19,233 nucleotides of DNA from Paenibacillus sp. oral taxon 786 str. D14 (GCF_000159955.1 NZ_GG695996.1:1-19233), one strand, 5' to 3'. Counted from the first letter of the stretch, positions 9,866 through 17,359 are shown. A program made the numbers and translations. Notes: generated by a model from the letters alone, not told the origin.

Positions 9866-9893
9866 TTGCAAAACATGTCGTAAAAGGTATGAT
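9866..9893 (+). promoter_or_regulatory. Candidate promoter for the histidine kinase gene
   Basis: TTGCAA (9866-9871), a 16-bp spacer and TATGAT (9888-9893), about 63 nt before the start codon. An inverted repeat TGTAG/CTACA (9815-9830) lies upstream and could be an operator. Confidence 0.45.
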
Positions 9894-9955
9894 GTATGTA
9901 GAAATTGTGAATCCCATAAATATCCATAAATTAGTTCCAGAGGTGGGATAAACAC

Positions 9956-11854
9956 TTGACTATAAAAACCAAGCTCGCTTTGATTATATCTTGTTTTGCG
10001 CTGATTATCCTCTCTCTGAATATCGTTTTAAGTTATTTTACGGTACGGGACAATCTGCGCAGGGACAGCGAAGCGAACATGATGCTGACTGCGAATCAAA
10101 TTGCTATTGCTGTCGAACAAAGTCGTTCGTTGTACACTTATGTCAAGCTTACGTTGGGCGGAAGAATGAGCAGCGACATGACCGATGCGATCCTGATCAT
10201 GACCAGCCCGGATCGTATTTCGCAAAAATCGATGAGTACGAATCGCAGCTTGCTGGAGATTACAGGGATTGACCCGAATCATTTTGATGCCAACCATCGG
10301 CTGTTCGGGACCTATAACTATAAAAATGATGAAGGGCTGAGACGCTCCGTTGCGGAGGCCATTTCGCAAAATCGCAGCCTGCTGGTGGATACTCGGATTA
10401 ACGGCGAACGCGTTCTGGAGTGCTATGTTCCCGTTACGAATAGCGGGGAGAAGCCTTACGTCATTCGTGTCGTGTCTAGTTATTCCCCGATTGCCGATGC
10501 GATCAACAAGCAGATGATCAGTCAGCTCATCGTTTCCCTCAGTCTGTTGGCATTGATGGTGGCGGGGAGCTATTGGATGGCTGGCGGGCTCATCCGACCA
10601 ATTCGCCATATTTTAGACCAGGTGAATGTGCTGGCTTCAGGCCGGCTTGATACTCGCTTAAAAGTCAGCAGCTTTGACGAGCTTGGACTCCTCGCCCACA
10701 AAATCAACATCATGGCAGACAACTTGGGCCGTTATACGACCGAGCTGAGGCAAAAGAGCGAAGAGAACCGGTCCATGAAGGAGTATCTTGAATCGATTAT
10801 AAGCCAGACGGCTGATGCGATCCATATCACGGATGTCAAAGGGCGGGTGCTGCAAGTCAATGCCGCCTTCGAAAGGCTGTACGGCTGGAGCAGCGAAGAA
10901 ATTGTCGGGAAGTATCTCGATTTTCTCCCGGAGTCCGAGTTAGATGGGAGGACCATTTGGCGTCCGGAGAATGAAGTGATTGAAACCGCCGAATCGGTAT
11001 TGGCGGAGACCGTCCGATTACGCAAGGACGGCAGCCAAGTCGAGGTGAGCATCAGCGTATCGCCTATCTTTGACCAAGCGGGCAAAATTACCGCATTGAT
11101 CAGCATTTCCCGCGATATGACGGAGCACAATAAAATGGAAGACTTGCTGCGTCGGTCAGAGAAGCTGACCACCGTGGGTCAGCTCGCCGCCGGGGTTGCG
11201 CATGAAATTCGCAATCCGTTGACGACGCTCCGCGGGTTTCTGCAAATGCAGCAGCGCACCCGGGTGGTGAACGTGATGCATACCGATGTCATGCTGGCGG
11301 AGCTGGACCGGATTAATCTCATCGTCAGCGAATTTCTGATTTTAGCCAAGCCTCAGGCAGTGCAGTTTCAGATCAAGGACGTCCGCTTCACGATGGGGGA
11401 CGTCGTCTCTTTGTTGGATAGCGAAGCCCATTTACATAATATTGAATTTGAAGTGCATTTCTCGCCGAGCCCGGTTCTGGTACACTGTGAAGAGAACCAA
11501 CTGAAGCAGGTATTCATCAACTTATTGAAAAATGCAATGGAGGCCATGCCCAAAGGAGGGAAGATCCTGCTTCAAGTGGAGGAGGACGACAGTGGCTTTG
11601 CCGTGCTCCGCGTCATCGATGAAGGCGAGGGGATTTCCAAGGACCGGCTTCAGAAGCTGGGAGAGCCTTTTTACACGAACAAGGAGAAAGGGACCGGTCT
11701 CGGTCTGATGATCAGCCAGCGGATCATTGAAGGACACCGCGGGACGCTGAAGATCGAAAGCGAGCTTGGAAAAGGAACGGCTGTAACCATTACCCTCCCG
11801 CTTGTACAGGAGGAGGAAGAACATCACGAAGGGCAAGCGGATCTCGCGAATTAA
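9956..11854 (+). CDS. Orphan membrane sensor histidine kinase (HAMP-PAS-HisKA-HATPase)
   Basis: A 632-residue membrane kinase. The TTG at 9956 follows AGAGGTG by 10 nt. Layout: TM1 about 8-29, an extracytoplasmic sensor of about 155 residues, TM2 about 187-209, HAMP to about 262, PAS about 276-395, then the H-box with phospho-acceptor His416 in GVAHEIRNPLTTLRGFLQ. The ATPase domain has the N-box NLLKNAMEAM (Asn522, Asn526), a G1 DEGEGIS, and GTGLGL in G2. No response regulator is adjacent, and the H-box resembles those of the sporulation kinases (KinA/KinB/KinE group) that feed the Spo0F phosphorelay. That role is inference. rluF follows after 41 nt and is probably co-transcribed. The DnaA-box cluster lies about 190 nt upstream. 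Confidence 0.93.
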   Translation: MTIKTKLALIISCFALIILSLNIVLSYFTVRDNLRRDSEANMMLTANQIAIAVEQSRSLYTYVKLTLGGRMSSDMTDAILIMTSPDRISQKSMSTNRSLLEITGIDPNHFDANHRLFGTYNYKNDEGLRRSVAEAISQNRSLLVDTRINGERVLECYVPVTNSGEKPYVIRVVSSYSPIADAINKQMISQLIVSLSLLALMVAGSYWMAGGLIRPIRHILDQVNVLASGRLDTRLKVSSFDELGLLAHKINIMADNLGRYTTELRQKSEENRSMKEYLESIISQTADAIHITDVKGRVLQVNAAFERLYGWSSEEIVGKYLDFLPESELDGRTIWRPENEVIETAESVLAETVRLRKDGSQVEVSISVSPIFDQAGKITALISISRDMTEHNKMEDLLRRSEKLTTVGQLAAGVAHEIRNPLTTLRGFLQMQQRTRVVNVMHTDVMLAELDRINLIVSEFLILAKPQAVQFQIKDVRFTMGDVVSLLDSEAHLHNIEFEVHFSPSPVLVHCEENQLKQVFINLLKNAMEAMPKGGKILLQVEEDDSGFAVLRVIDEGEGISKDRLQKLGEPFYTNKEKGTGLGLMISQRIIEGHRGTLKIESELGKGTAVTITLPLVQEEEEHHEGQADLAN

Positions 11855-11895
11855 AGCGAACTGCTAGGCCATGCGGAGGGACCAAAGACAGCATC

Positions 11896-12600
11896 ATGAG
11901 GATTAATAAATTCATCAGTGAAACGGGATTCTGCTCCCGGCGGGAGGCGGACAAGCTGGTCGAGTCAGGCCAAGTGACCATTAACGGCGTCAAGGCGGTT
12001 CTAGGCAGCCAGGCGGAGCCTGGAGACGATGTCCGGGTCAATGGGAGACCGATTGCGGCGAAGCGCTCTAAGCACGTGTATATCGCTTTAAATAAGCCGG
12101 TGGGGATCACCTGTACAACGGAAACGCATGTGAAAGGCAATATTGTGGATTTCGTTGGGCATCCGGAGCGGATTTTTCCGATTGGACGACTGGATAAGGA
12201 CTCGGAGGGATTAATCCTGCTCACCAGCGATGGTGATATCGTCAACAAAATTCTGCGGGCGGAAGGCAAGCATGAGAAGGAATATATCGTGACCGTGGAT
12301 CGGCCGATTACACCTAGCTTTGTGAAGGCGATGAGCGAAGGCGTTAAAATTCTCGGGGAAATGACGTTGCCGTGCAAGGTGACGCGGGTTTCGGATCGGG
12401 TGTTCCGAATTATTCTGACCGAGGGGAAGAATCGGCAAATTCGCCGAATGTGCAGCGCTCTCGGGTATGAGGTGCGCAGGCTGCAGCGCATTCGGATTAT
12501 GAACATCCATCTCGGCCAACAGAAAGTGGGCACCTGGCGCGACTTAACCGAACAAGAGAAGCGGGAGTTGGGCTTGGCCCTGAATTACGAGCTTTCCTAA
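11896..12600 (+). CDS. rluF: 23S rRNA pseudouridine synthase, RluF-type
   Basis: Isomerises a uridine in 23S rRNA (position 2604 in E. coli RluF). The 234-residue product starts with an S4 RNA-binding domain (about 1-50, RINKFISETGFCSRREADKLV). The RsuA/RluB/E/F-type catalytic domain follows, with the nucleophilic Asp100 in GRLDKDSEG. The GKNRQIRRMC motif and RIMNIHLG near the end fit RluF better than RluB. GGAGGG lies 15 nt before the ATG, which is far, but no other in-frame start is nearer and the N-terminus matches the family exactly. It is probably expressed from the kinase promoter. Confidence 0.93.
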   Translation: MRINKFISETGFCSRREADKLVESGQVTINGVKAVLGSQAEPGDDVRVNGRPIAAKRSKHVYIALNKPVGITCTTETHVKGNIVDFVGHPERIFPIGRLDKDSEGLILLTSDGDIVNKILRAEGKHEKEYIVTVDRPITPSFVKAMSEGVKILGEMTLPCKVTRVSDRVFRIILTEGKNRQIRRMCSALGYEVRRLQRIRIMNIHLGQQKVGTWRDLTEQEKRELGLALNYELS

Positions 12601-12616
12601 CGTGACACGGTCTACG

Positions 12617-12662
12617 AAAAATAAAGGACAGGCTTGCCTCGAAAGGCGCCTGTCCTTATTTC
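12617..12662. terminator. Bidirectional terminator between rluF and motB
   Basis: GGACAGGC (12626-12633) pairs with GCCTGTCC (12648-12655). An inner GCCT-CGAA-AGGC hairpin lies inside, with A-rich and T-rich flanks on both sides. It serves both converging units. Confidence 0.85.
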
Positions 12663-12663
12663 T

Positions 12664-13476
12664 TTATTCGTGGGCAGCCGTTACGCCAAGCTGCTCGGTG
12701 CTATCCACGTACTTGCGGATGATCGAGACTTCGACCCGGCGGTTCTGTGCGCGGCCCGCAGCCGTATCGTTGCTGGCAACAGGGTGATATTCCCCATATC
12801 CGATGGCACTAAACTTCTTCGGATCCAAGTTCGTGTTAAGCAGGAGTATCTTCATAAAATTCAACGCCCGCACCGAGCTTAAATCCCAGTTGGACGGGAA
12901 TTCATAGGTTGAGATCGGTACGTTGTCGGTATGGCCGGATACGATAACCTCATAATCCGGAAATTGCTGAAGCATGTTGGAGATCGCCTTAGCTAACTGA
13001 CGAGCTTCCGGTTTCACCACGGCTTCTCCTGAAGCGAAAAGCGCCTTGTCGCTAATCGTGATCATCAGCTGGGATTGATTGAGTTTCGTTTCCAGGTCAT
13101 CCGTTAATCCATTTTCCTTGATATAGGTGTCCAGCTGCTTCTTCAGCGCCTCCAGGTTCTGCTGTTCTTGACGCTTCAGCTCGTTCTTCTTGGTCATCAG
13201 ACCATCCTGGGTGGATTTTGGCGTCTCGATTTCGCTTAGCGAAGTCTTGTTATTGCTGATCATGGCGTTCTGATCCAGGACACTGGTGCCGCCGGTCAGT
13301 ACGCTCTTAAAGGCTTCGCTCATCTCTTGGAACTTCATCGCATCCACTGTGCTCATCCCATAGAGGACGATAAACAGCGCCAGCATCAGCGTCATCAGGT
13401 CAGAATAAGGGAGCAGCCAGCTCTCGTCGGCATGTTCTTCGTGATCTTGGTGTTTTTTATTCTTTTTGCTCACCAT
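12664..13476 (-). CDS. motB: Flagellar stator protein MotB
   Basis: The peptidoglycan-anchored stator subunit that forms the proton channel with MotA. The 270 residues start at the ATG at 13476, with GGGGG 6 nt upstream. The frame is open further upstream, but that would run deep into motA. A basic N-terminus leads to a single transmembrane helix (about 20-45), with the essential proton-binding Asp26 in LLPYSDLMTLMLALF. A glutamine- and lysine-rich linker follows, then a C-terminal OmpA-like peptidoglycan-binding domain (SGHTDNVPIS, NWDLSSVRA, AGRAQNRRVEV). It overlaps motA by 20 nt, so the two are translationally coupled. No sodium- or proton-specific call beyond the MotB family is certain. 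Confidence 0.96.
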   Translation of the reverse strand: MVSKKNKKHQDHEEHADESWLLPYSDLMTLMLALFIVLYGMSTVDAMKFQEMSEAFKSVLTGGTSVLDQNAMISNNKTSLSEIETPKSTQDGLMTKKNELKRQEQQNLEALKKQLDTYIKENGLTDDLETKLNQSQLMITISDKALFASGEAVVKPEARQLAKAISNMLQQFPDYEVIVSGHTDNVPISTYEFPSNWDLSSVRALNFMKILLLNTNLDPKKFSAIGYGEYHPVASNDTAAGRAQNRRVEVSIIRKYVDSTEQLGVTAAHE

Positions 13477-14260
13477 CAACGGCCCCCTTTTCAAAGATTT
13501 CCGCACGTTCCGCAGGGGTTAAGAACACGGCAAGCTTCTGTTGAATCGCAATCGTAGACACACCCGATTGAATGGACAGCAGGCCTTCCACCATCATCAA
13601 TCGGATCTCCATCTCTTTCTTCGAGAGACGTTTCAGTTTATTGGCGATCGGGTGCCACAGCACATAACCGGTGAAAATACCGAATACCGTCGCGATAAAT
13701 GCGCCCGAAATCGCATGAGCCAGAATTTCCATATCGCTCATGTCGGACAGGGCGGCAATCAGACCTACAACGGCGCCAAGTACCCCGAGCGTCGGGGCAT
13801 ACATCCCTGCCTGCGAGAACATCAATGCACCGGCTTTGTGACGCTCTTCGGTGGCTGCGATATCCTCTGTCAGGACGTCCTGCACGAATTCCTGATCGTT
13901 ACCGTCGATGATCATCCGCATGCCGCCGCGCAGGAAATCATCATTGATCTCTTCAACCTTCGCCTCCAGCGCCAGCAAGCCCTCGCGGCGGGTAATTGTC
14001 GCCCATTCCGTAAACAGGGTGATCAATTCCGCTTTGCTGATCATTTTAGGTTTGACGATCGTCAATTTAATCAAAGTCGGAAACTTCTTCAACTCCGACA
14101 GCGGGAAGCCCATAAACAACGTTGCCGCCGTTCCGACAAAGATGATGACAAAGGCCGCAGGGTTCTGGACCAAGCTTTCTACGGGTGCGCCTTTCAGGAA
14201 CATACCTAAAATCAGGGCAATCAATCCGAGAATCAAACCAATAATTGTTGAAAATTCCAT
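13457..14260 (-). CDS. motA: Flagellar stator protein MotA
   Basis: The stator subunit that turns ion flow into torque on the flagellar rotor. It has 267 residues with four transmembrane helices: two near the N-terminus (about 2-22 and 33-52) and two in the second half around residues 150-205. A large cytoplasmic loop lies between them and carries conserved charged residues near TRREGLLALE (91-99) that contact the rotor. The two conserved prolines are seen in APTLGVLGAVVG and LWHPIANKLK. The ATG at 14260 has GAGGTG 4 nt upstream. It is transcribed with motB from a sigma-D-type promoter about 100 nt upstream. Confidence 0.96.
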   Translation of the reverse strand: MEFSTIIGLILGLIALILGMFLKGAPVESLVQNPAAFVIIFVGTAATLFMGFPLSELKKFPTLIKLTIVKPKMISKAELITLFTEWATITRREGLLALEAKVEEINDDFLRGGMRMIIDGNDQEFVQDVLTEDIAATEERHKAGALMFSQAGMYAPTLGVLGAVVGLIAALSDMSDMEILAHAISGAFIATVFGIFTGYVLWHPIANKLKRLSKKEMEIRLMMVEGLLSIQSGVSTIAIQQKLAVFLTPAERAEIFEKGAVDGEQKE

Positions 14261-14298
14261 TGTACACCTCGTCCTTGAGAGAAATTGAACCTTACCTA

Positions 14299-14324
14299 CC
14301 CTTCCCGCATCCTTGCGGAAAGGG
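14299..14324 (-). repeat. Hairpin in the motAB leader
   Basis: An 11-bp stem (14299-14309 with 14314-14324, one G-U pair in the RNA) closes a tetraloop between the motAB promoter and the motA start, about 38 nt from the ATG. No T-run follows on the transcribed strand, so it is not an obvious terminator. It could stabilise the mRNA or bind a regulator. Confidence 0.5.
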
Positions 14325-14357
14325 GCACGCCTGCACCGTTTGAAACGATTATCTATT

Positions 14358-14384
14358 TTATCGACAGATTTCCCTTTTTTTTTA
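14358..14384 (-). promoter_or_regulatory. Sigma-D-type promoter for motAB
   Basis: On the minus strand, TAAA (14384-14381), exactly 15 nt, then GTCGATAA (14365-14358). This matches the flagellar sigma-D consensus TAAA-N15-GCCGATAT at all but two positions. Confidence 0.7.
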
Positions 14385-14399
14385 AGGTGTTTTTTCCGG

Positions 14400-14405
14400 T
14401 ATAAT
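14400..14405 (+). promoter_or_regulatory. -10 element for the 97-residue unknown gene
   Basis: A perfect TATAAT at 14400-14405. The -35 region is only a T-run. The position implies transcription from about 14412, which rules out the in-frame ATG at 14410 as the start codon. It lies next to the divergent motAB promoter. Confidence 0.5.
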
Positions 14406-14451
14406 AAGAATGCGGCCTGAAATGCAGAAGGTCGAAAGGGAGGATATCGCA

Positions 14452-14745
14452 GTGGGCGTGAAGCACGGCAGAGATTATGAATTTATTTTGGCTGATTTGA
14501 CGAACGCGGTTGGCCGGATTCAAGATAGTTATCTTTTCTTCGAAATGGAGTCTTCCGAATGGGAAGTGTTATCGGATACCGATCGCGGCGAGGTGCTTGA
14601 AGCTCTGGCGGAGGATTTATTCTTTGGGTTGGGTTCGGAGCCGATGATCGAGGTGGGCAGTGCGATCGTGATCTATGATCCCGAAGGACATCGCATCAAT
14701 ATCCTGATTGGGGATTCCGAATTGACCTCCGTATCCTTGATATGA
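14452..14745 (+). CDS. Conserved-looking small protein of unknown function
   Basis: A 97-residue acidic protein I do not recognise. The GTG at 14452 is chosen because GGGAGG sits 8 nt upstream and the ATG at 14410 lies at the expected transcription start. There is no signal peptide or membrane segment. The N-terminal half looks helical (ADLTNAVGRIQDSYLFFEME, LEALAEDLFFGLG) and the C-terminal half beta-rich (IEVGSAIVIYDPEGHRINILIG). It is probably a small cytosolic alpha-beta protein. The good ribosome site and promoter argue that it is real. Its placement divergent to motAB suggests nothing certain about function. Confidence 0.75.
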   Translation: MGVKHGRDYEFILADLTNAVGRIQDSYLFFEMESSEWEVLSDTDRGEVLEALAEDLFFGLGSEPMIEVGSAIVIYDPEGHRINILIGDSELTSVSLI

Positions 14746-14915
14746 CCGGATACTGTTGCTGCCGCTGTACCATCCAATGGCGATAAGCATGAAGGCAGGG
14801 GTTTGAGAATACAATAGTTGGAGACGAAGCTAGGACAAATCAAACTTCAGATCCTGGTGCGTGACGAGGAAACTTACATATACAGGAGTTCTTGAAGAGA
14901 ACGGGAGGAAGAATA

Positions 14916-15215
14916 ATGCCGTTTACACCGCAAGAAGTAGAAGCGCATTTGGAAAAACTGGAAGGATGGGAACTAGAGGAAGGACGATGGATTTTTCGTA
15001 AATATACGTTTTCCAACTTTATGAAGGGAATCGCATTTGTTGATGAGGTAGCAGCGATCTCGGAAGCATTTAACCACCATCCCTTTATCACAATCGACTA
15101 TAAAACGGTAACGCTCCGTTTGACCTCTTGGGAGGAAGGCGGCATTACAGCCGTTGACATCAAGGAGGCGCAACAATATAACGAGGTCTACGAAAAGATG
15201 CGGTCAGGGGATTAA
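14916..15215 (+). CDS. Pterin-4a-carbinolamine dehydratase family protein
   Basis: A 99-residue protein of the PCD/PhhB (DCoH) fold, which dehydrates 4a-hydroxytetrahydropterin during recycling of the cofactor of aromatic amino acid hydroxylases. The ATG at 14916 has GGGAGG 7 nt upstream; the in-frame TTG at 14892 lacks a site. The signature HHP (His54-His55-Pro56) followed by Tyr62 is present. The third catalytic histidine, usually in a T-H pair about 17 residues later, is replaced by Ser71-Trp72. No phenylalanine hydroxylase is nearby, so the substrate here is uncertain. A strong terminator ends the unit. Confidence 0.9.
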   Translation: MPFTPQEVEAHLEKLEGWELEEGRWIFRKYTFSNFMKGIAFVDEVAAISEAFNHHPFITIDYKTVTLRLTSWEEGGITAVDIKEAQQYNEVYEKMRSGD

Positions 15216-15250
15216 CCAAATCAGAGCATGATCGAAACTATAGGGGTAAC

Positions 15251-15294
15251 AAAACGACCGCCGGGAACGTAAATTCCCGGCGGTCGTGCTTTTT
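15251..15294. terminator. Bidirectional terminator between the PCD gene and the cytochrome gene
   Basis: A perfect 14-bp GC-rich stem (15254-15267 with 15274-15287) has a 6-nt loop, with TTTTT on the right and AAAA on the left. Confidence 0.92.
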
Positions 15295-15301
15295 CGTGCT
15301 T

Positions 15302-15661
15302 TTATTTTTTCTCCGCAAGCCACATGGCGACGTTCGCAATTTCCTCTTCCTTTAAGCGATCCTTAAAAGAAGGCATCATGCCGCCCTTCCCTTTAGTGAT
15401 GATGGAATACAGTTGTTCTGCCGTCAATTCCGAGCCGATCTTCTGCAGATTTGGGCCCGCTCCGCCTTGCAATGTATCACCGTGGCAGGAGATGCAATTT
15501 GCTTTGACGATGGCTTCGGCTTGTTCTGCGTTCATGGTGATTTCAGGCATTTGCGGCTTGGCTTCTTGCTCAGCCTCTTCCCGGCTTGGCAAGGTGAACA
15601 TCAATACTAGGGCTAAAGCGCCTGCGATGACGAACAAACCGCTCATGATCCACTTTTGCAT
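15302..15661 (-). CDS. Membrane-anchored class I cytochrome c (CccA/c550-like)
   Basis: A small 119-residue cytochrome that carries electrons on the outer face of the membrane, probably to a terminal oxidase. The N-terminal hydrophobic helix (about 5-24) has no lipobox cysteine, so it is a helix anchor as in CccA rather than a lipid anchor as in CccB. An acidic linker follows. The haem motif CISCH (Cys56, Cys59, His60) binds haem c covalently, and Met96 in GGMMPSF is the likely sixth ligand. The ATG at 15661 has AGGAGGGG 8 nt upstream. A perfect TATAAT lies upstream at 15695-15700 on minus. It is a single-gene unit. Confidence 0.93.
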   Translation of the reverse strand: MQKWIMSGLFVIAGALALVLMFTLPSREEAEQEAKPQMPEITMNAEQAEAIVKANCISCHGDTLQGGAGPNLQKIGSELTAEQLYSIITKGKGGMMPSFKDRLKEEEIANVAMWLAEKK

Positions 15662-15694
15662 TTCAATCGCCCCTCCTATGTATGCTACCTATCC

Positions 15695-15700
15695 ATTATA
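15695..15700 (-). promoter_or_regulatory. -10 element for the cytochrome c gene
   Basis: TATAAT on the minus strand, 34 nt before the start codon. No good -35 hexamer at the right distance is seen. Confidence 0.4.
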
Positions 15701-15807
15701 ACGGAACACGCGGGTTGATCATAGTCTTTGTGTCCAAATTAGGAACAAAAATGATCCGTTTTCATTAAATTGTGTACCATAAGTCATAGTCTTAATCAAA
15801 ACAGGAC

Positions 15808-15843
15808 ATAAAAAGGGGCGTGCCTTTATTCAGGCAGCCCCTT
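15808..15843 (-). terminator. Terminator of the GNAT acetyltransferase gene
   Basis: On minus, GGGGC and TGCCT pair with AGGCA and GCCCC (one bulged base) around a 6-nt loop, then TTTTT. The left arm overlaps the last codons of the gene and its stop codon lies in the loop. Confidence 0.8.
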
Positions 15844-16323
15844 ATGAACCATGCAATAAAACGGTTTGGACACCCCGCCAGGCGTCATCTTCTCGTACAG
15901 ATCCGTGATGACAAACCCAGCCTTCTGGTAGGCCCGGATCGCCCGGGTGTTCCAGGTCAGCACTTCAAGGTCAATCTGGTTTTCCGGCTTACGGCGCCGG
16001 GCTTCCTCCACGATGGTCCTCACAAACTGCTTGCCCAGCCCATGGCCGCATAGCTCGGGCTTCATGCCGATGCCAAGCCGGGTGACTCCTTCCATCGGGA
16101 AGTACTGTGCGAAGCCGGCAAGCTCGCCCTTTGCATTCAACACGGAGACATACTGTTCGGCGCGGATCGCCGGGTTCCCAAACTCCACGTCGAGCGCTTT
16201 CATTTGCTCCCAAGGCAGCCAGCTGTAGATGTCGTAAGGAGAATCGTAACGCCAGGTGCAAATTTCCGCGCCATGGGCTTCTTCCATCGGCACGATACGA
16301 AACGGAGACATCGATTGGTCCAT
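15826..16323 (-). CDS. GNAT-family N-acetyltransferase
   Basis: Transfers an acetyl group from acetyl-CoA to an amine; the substrate cannot be told from sequence. It has 165 residues with the GNAT fold: motif A at about 82-100 (RLGIGMKPELCGHGLGKQFV, the CGHGLG being the pyrophosphate-binding loop) and motif B around LEVLTWNTRAIRAYQKAGF. The N-terminal WRYDSPYDIYSW stretch is typical of a subfamily of small cytosolic acetyltransferases. The ATG at 16323 has AAAGGAGGGG close upstream. Candidate promoter elements lie about 55 to 80 nt upstream. It stands alone, with its own terminator. Confidence 0.9.
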   Translation of the reverse strand: MDQSMSPFRIVPMEEAHGAEICTWRYDSPYDIYSWLPWEQMKALDVEFGNPAIRAEQYVSVLNAKGELAGFAQYFPMEGVTRLGIGMKPELCGHGLGKQFVRTIVEEARRRKPENQIDLEVLTWNTRAIRAYQKAGFVITDLYEKMTPGGVSKPFYCMVHKGLPE

Positions 16324-16375
16324 ATTGCCCCTCCTTTGTTAAAGGAAAGTCCGTCGTAATTGTTCCATTATCCTC

Positions 16376-16404
16376 ACAATAGCCGGAAATACGCAGCTTG
16401 TAAA
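16376..16404 (-). promoter_or_regulatory. Candidate promoter for the GNAT gene
   Basis: On minus, TTTACA (16404-16399), a 17-bp spacer and TATTGT (16381-16376). The -10 is imperfect. The rest of the gap up to the P60 terminator at 16507 shows nothing else I can name. Confidence 0.35.
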
Positions 16405-16506
16405 GGTTTTTGCCCCCCTTCGGGAATTTGTGAGATTTGCGCGGGATTTTTAGCTTTGTGGCAACCTTTTTCCGGGCTGTTTCGTTATATAGATAAGGGT
16501 GCAGAT

Positions 16507-16550
16507 AAAAAAAGACCGCAAGGCGGTTCTAACAGGAACCCGGCCTGCGG
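16507..16550 (-). terminator. Terminator of the first NlpC/P60 gene
   Basis: On minus, a long GC-rich stem with small bulges (TGCGG/CCGCA at its base, 16516-16520 with 16546-16550, and GGAACC/GGTTC near the loop) is followed by seven Ts. Confidence 0.8.
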
Positions 16551-16594
16551 CGAGTAAGTGATGATGAACAGGATGAAACCGATAGATCAATGGA

Positions 16595-17086
16595 TTACGA
16601 TTCCGCAGCGTAGACGGAATAACCATATTTACTGAGAACTCGCTTCGCGCCAACGTAGCGGTTCTGGTAATAACTATTGCTTAACTTGTCGATCCGGATG
16701 CCCTTGGATGAGGACGCGTGAGCGAATTCACCGTTGCCGATGTAAACACCGACATGGGATACTTTGCCCGTCCCCGTCGTCTTGAAGAAGACGAGATCCC
16801 CAGCTTGAAGCTCGCTCTTGGGTACCGGTGTGCCTTGCTTATACTGGGCGGCGGACACACGCGCCAGCTTGATGCCCATCTTGCTGAAGACGTACCGGGT
16901 AAATCCGGAGCAATCAAATCCCGCTGTCGTGGTGCCTCCGAATTTATAAGGCGTCCCGTACACGGAATCGACGATACTGGATAGCGTCGTTGTCTCGGCT
17001 TTTGCGGAGTCGGCAAAGGCGCTACCTGCCCCCAAGGTAAATAGGAGGGCTAAACTCGTTACCGCTGCTGTCAAAGTCTTTCTCAA
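16595..17086 (-). CDS. Secreted NlpC/P60 peptidoglycan endopeptidase (copy A)
   Basis: A 163-residue exported cell-wall hydrolase that cleaves bonds in the peptidoglycan stem peptide. A Sec signal peptide ends at AFA-D (about residue 25). A single NlpC/P60 domain follows, with catalytic Cys59 in FDCSGF, His111 in SHVGVYIG and His123 in FAHASS. No LysM or SH3 wall-binding domain is present, so it is a minimal enzyme. The start is TTG at 17086 with GGAAGGAG 9 nt upstream. A c-di-AMP riboswitch precedes it, the ribosome site lying 3 nt from the aptamer. It is a tandem paralogue of the gene at 17543-18034. Confidence 0.94.
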   Translation of the reverse strand: MRKTLTAAVTSLALLFTLGAGSAFADSAKAETTTLSSIVDSVYGTPYKFGGTTTAGFDCSGFTRYVFSKMGIKLARVSAAQYKQGTPVPKSELQAGDLVFFKTTGTGKVSHVGVYIGNGEFAHASSSKGIRIDKLSNSYYQNRYVGAKRVLSKYGYSVYAAES

Positions 17087-17106
17087 GATGTCTTACTCCT
17101 TCCAAG

Positions 17107-17276
17107 GCCTACGAGGTTAGCTTATGGATTCGGTTGAAGGTTCCCTATGATTTGCTATAGAGGTAAGTAACCTTGATTGAAATGGTAGTTATTAGTTTGG
17201 GAGTTGTTACCTTTATAGCGAAAATCAATTCACCCTATGGTGGGTCCCCCGCTTCCCGGGTGCGTGGGAATTCGGC
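17107..17276 (-). promoter_or_regulatory. c-di-AMP riboswitch (ydaO/yuaA type), copy A
   Basis: Conserved aptamer blocks read on minus: GCCGAATTCCC, GCGGGGGACCCACC, GGGTGAAT, AGGGAACCTTCAACCGAATCC, then AGCTAACCTCGTAGGC at the 3' end. This class binds cyclic di-AMP and usually shuts off wall-hydrolase and potassium-transport genes. Relative to copy B it carries a peripheral helix enlarged by 58 nt (17154-17219). The aptamer ends 3 nt before the GGAAGGAG ribosome site and no T-run intervenes, which suggests control of translation rather than termination. Confidence 0.9.
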
Positions 17277-17359
17277 AGTTTCATTGTAGATTGCACCCAA
17301 GATCTTGCACAGAAACAGTTACAACAATAATTACAAAGTTGTTACCATTTACGTTGTTC

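Noticed and set aside
9870..9885. 0A-like box TGTCGTA in the kinase promoter spacer
   Set aside because: One mismatch in the seven-base core and no partner box; too weak to claim.
9604..9955. SRP RNA gene next to tadA, as in B. subtilis
   Set aside because: No GGNAGC-type SRP tetraloop helix is seen; the gap is AT-rich and holds DnaA boxes instead.
13457..13476. 20-nt overlap of motA and motB as an anomaly
   Set aside because: Overlapping motA-motB is common and fits translational coupling.
15947..16382. Open frames on plus over the GNAT gene
   Set aside because: Complementary-strand shadows of a gene with clear GNAT motifs and a strong ribosome site.
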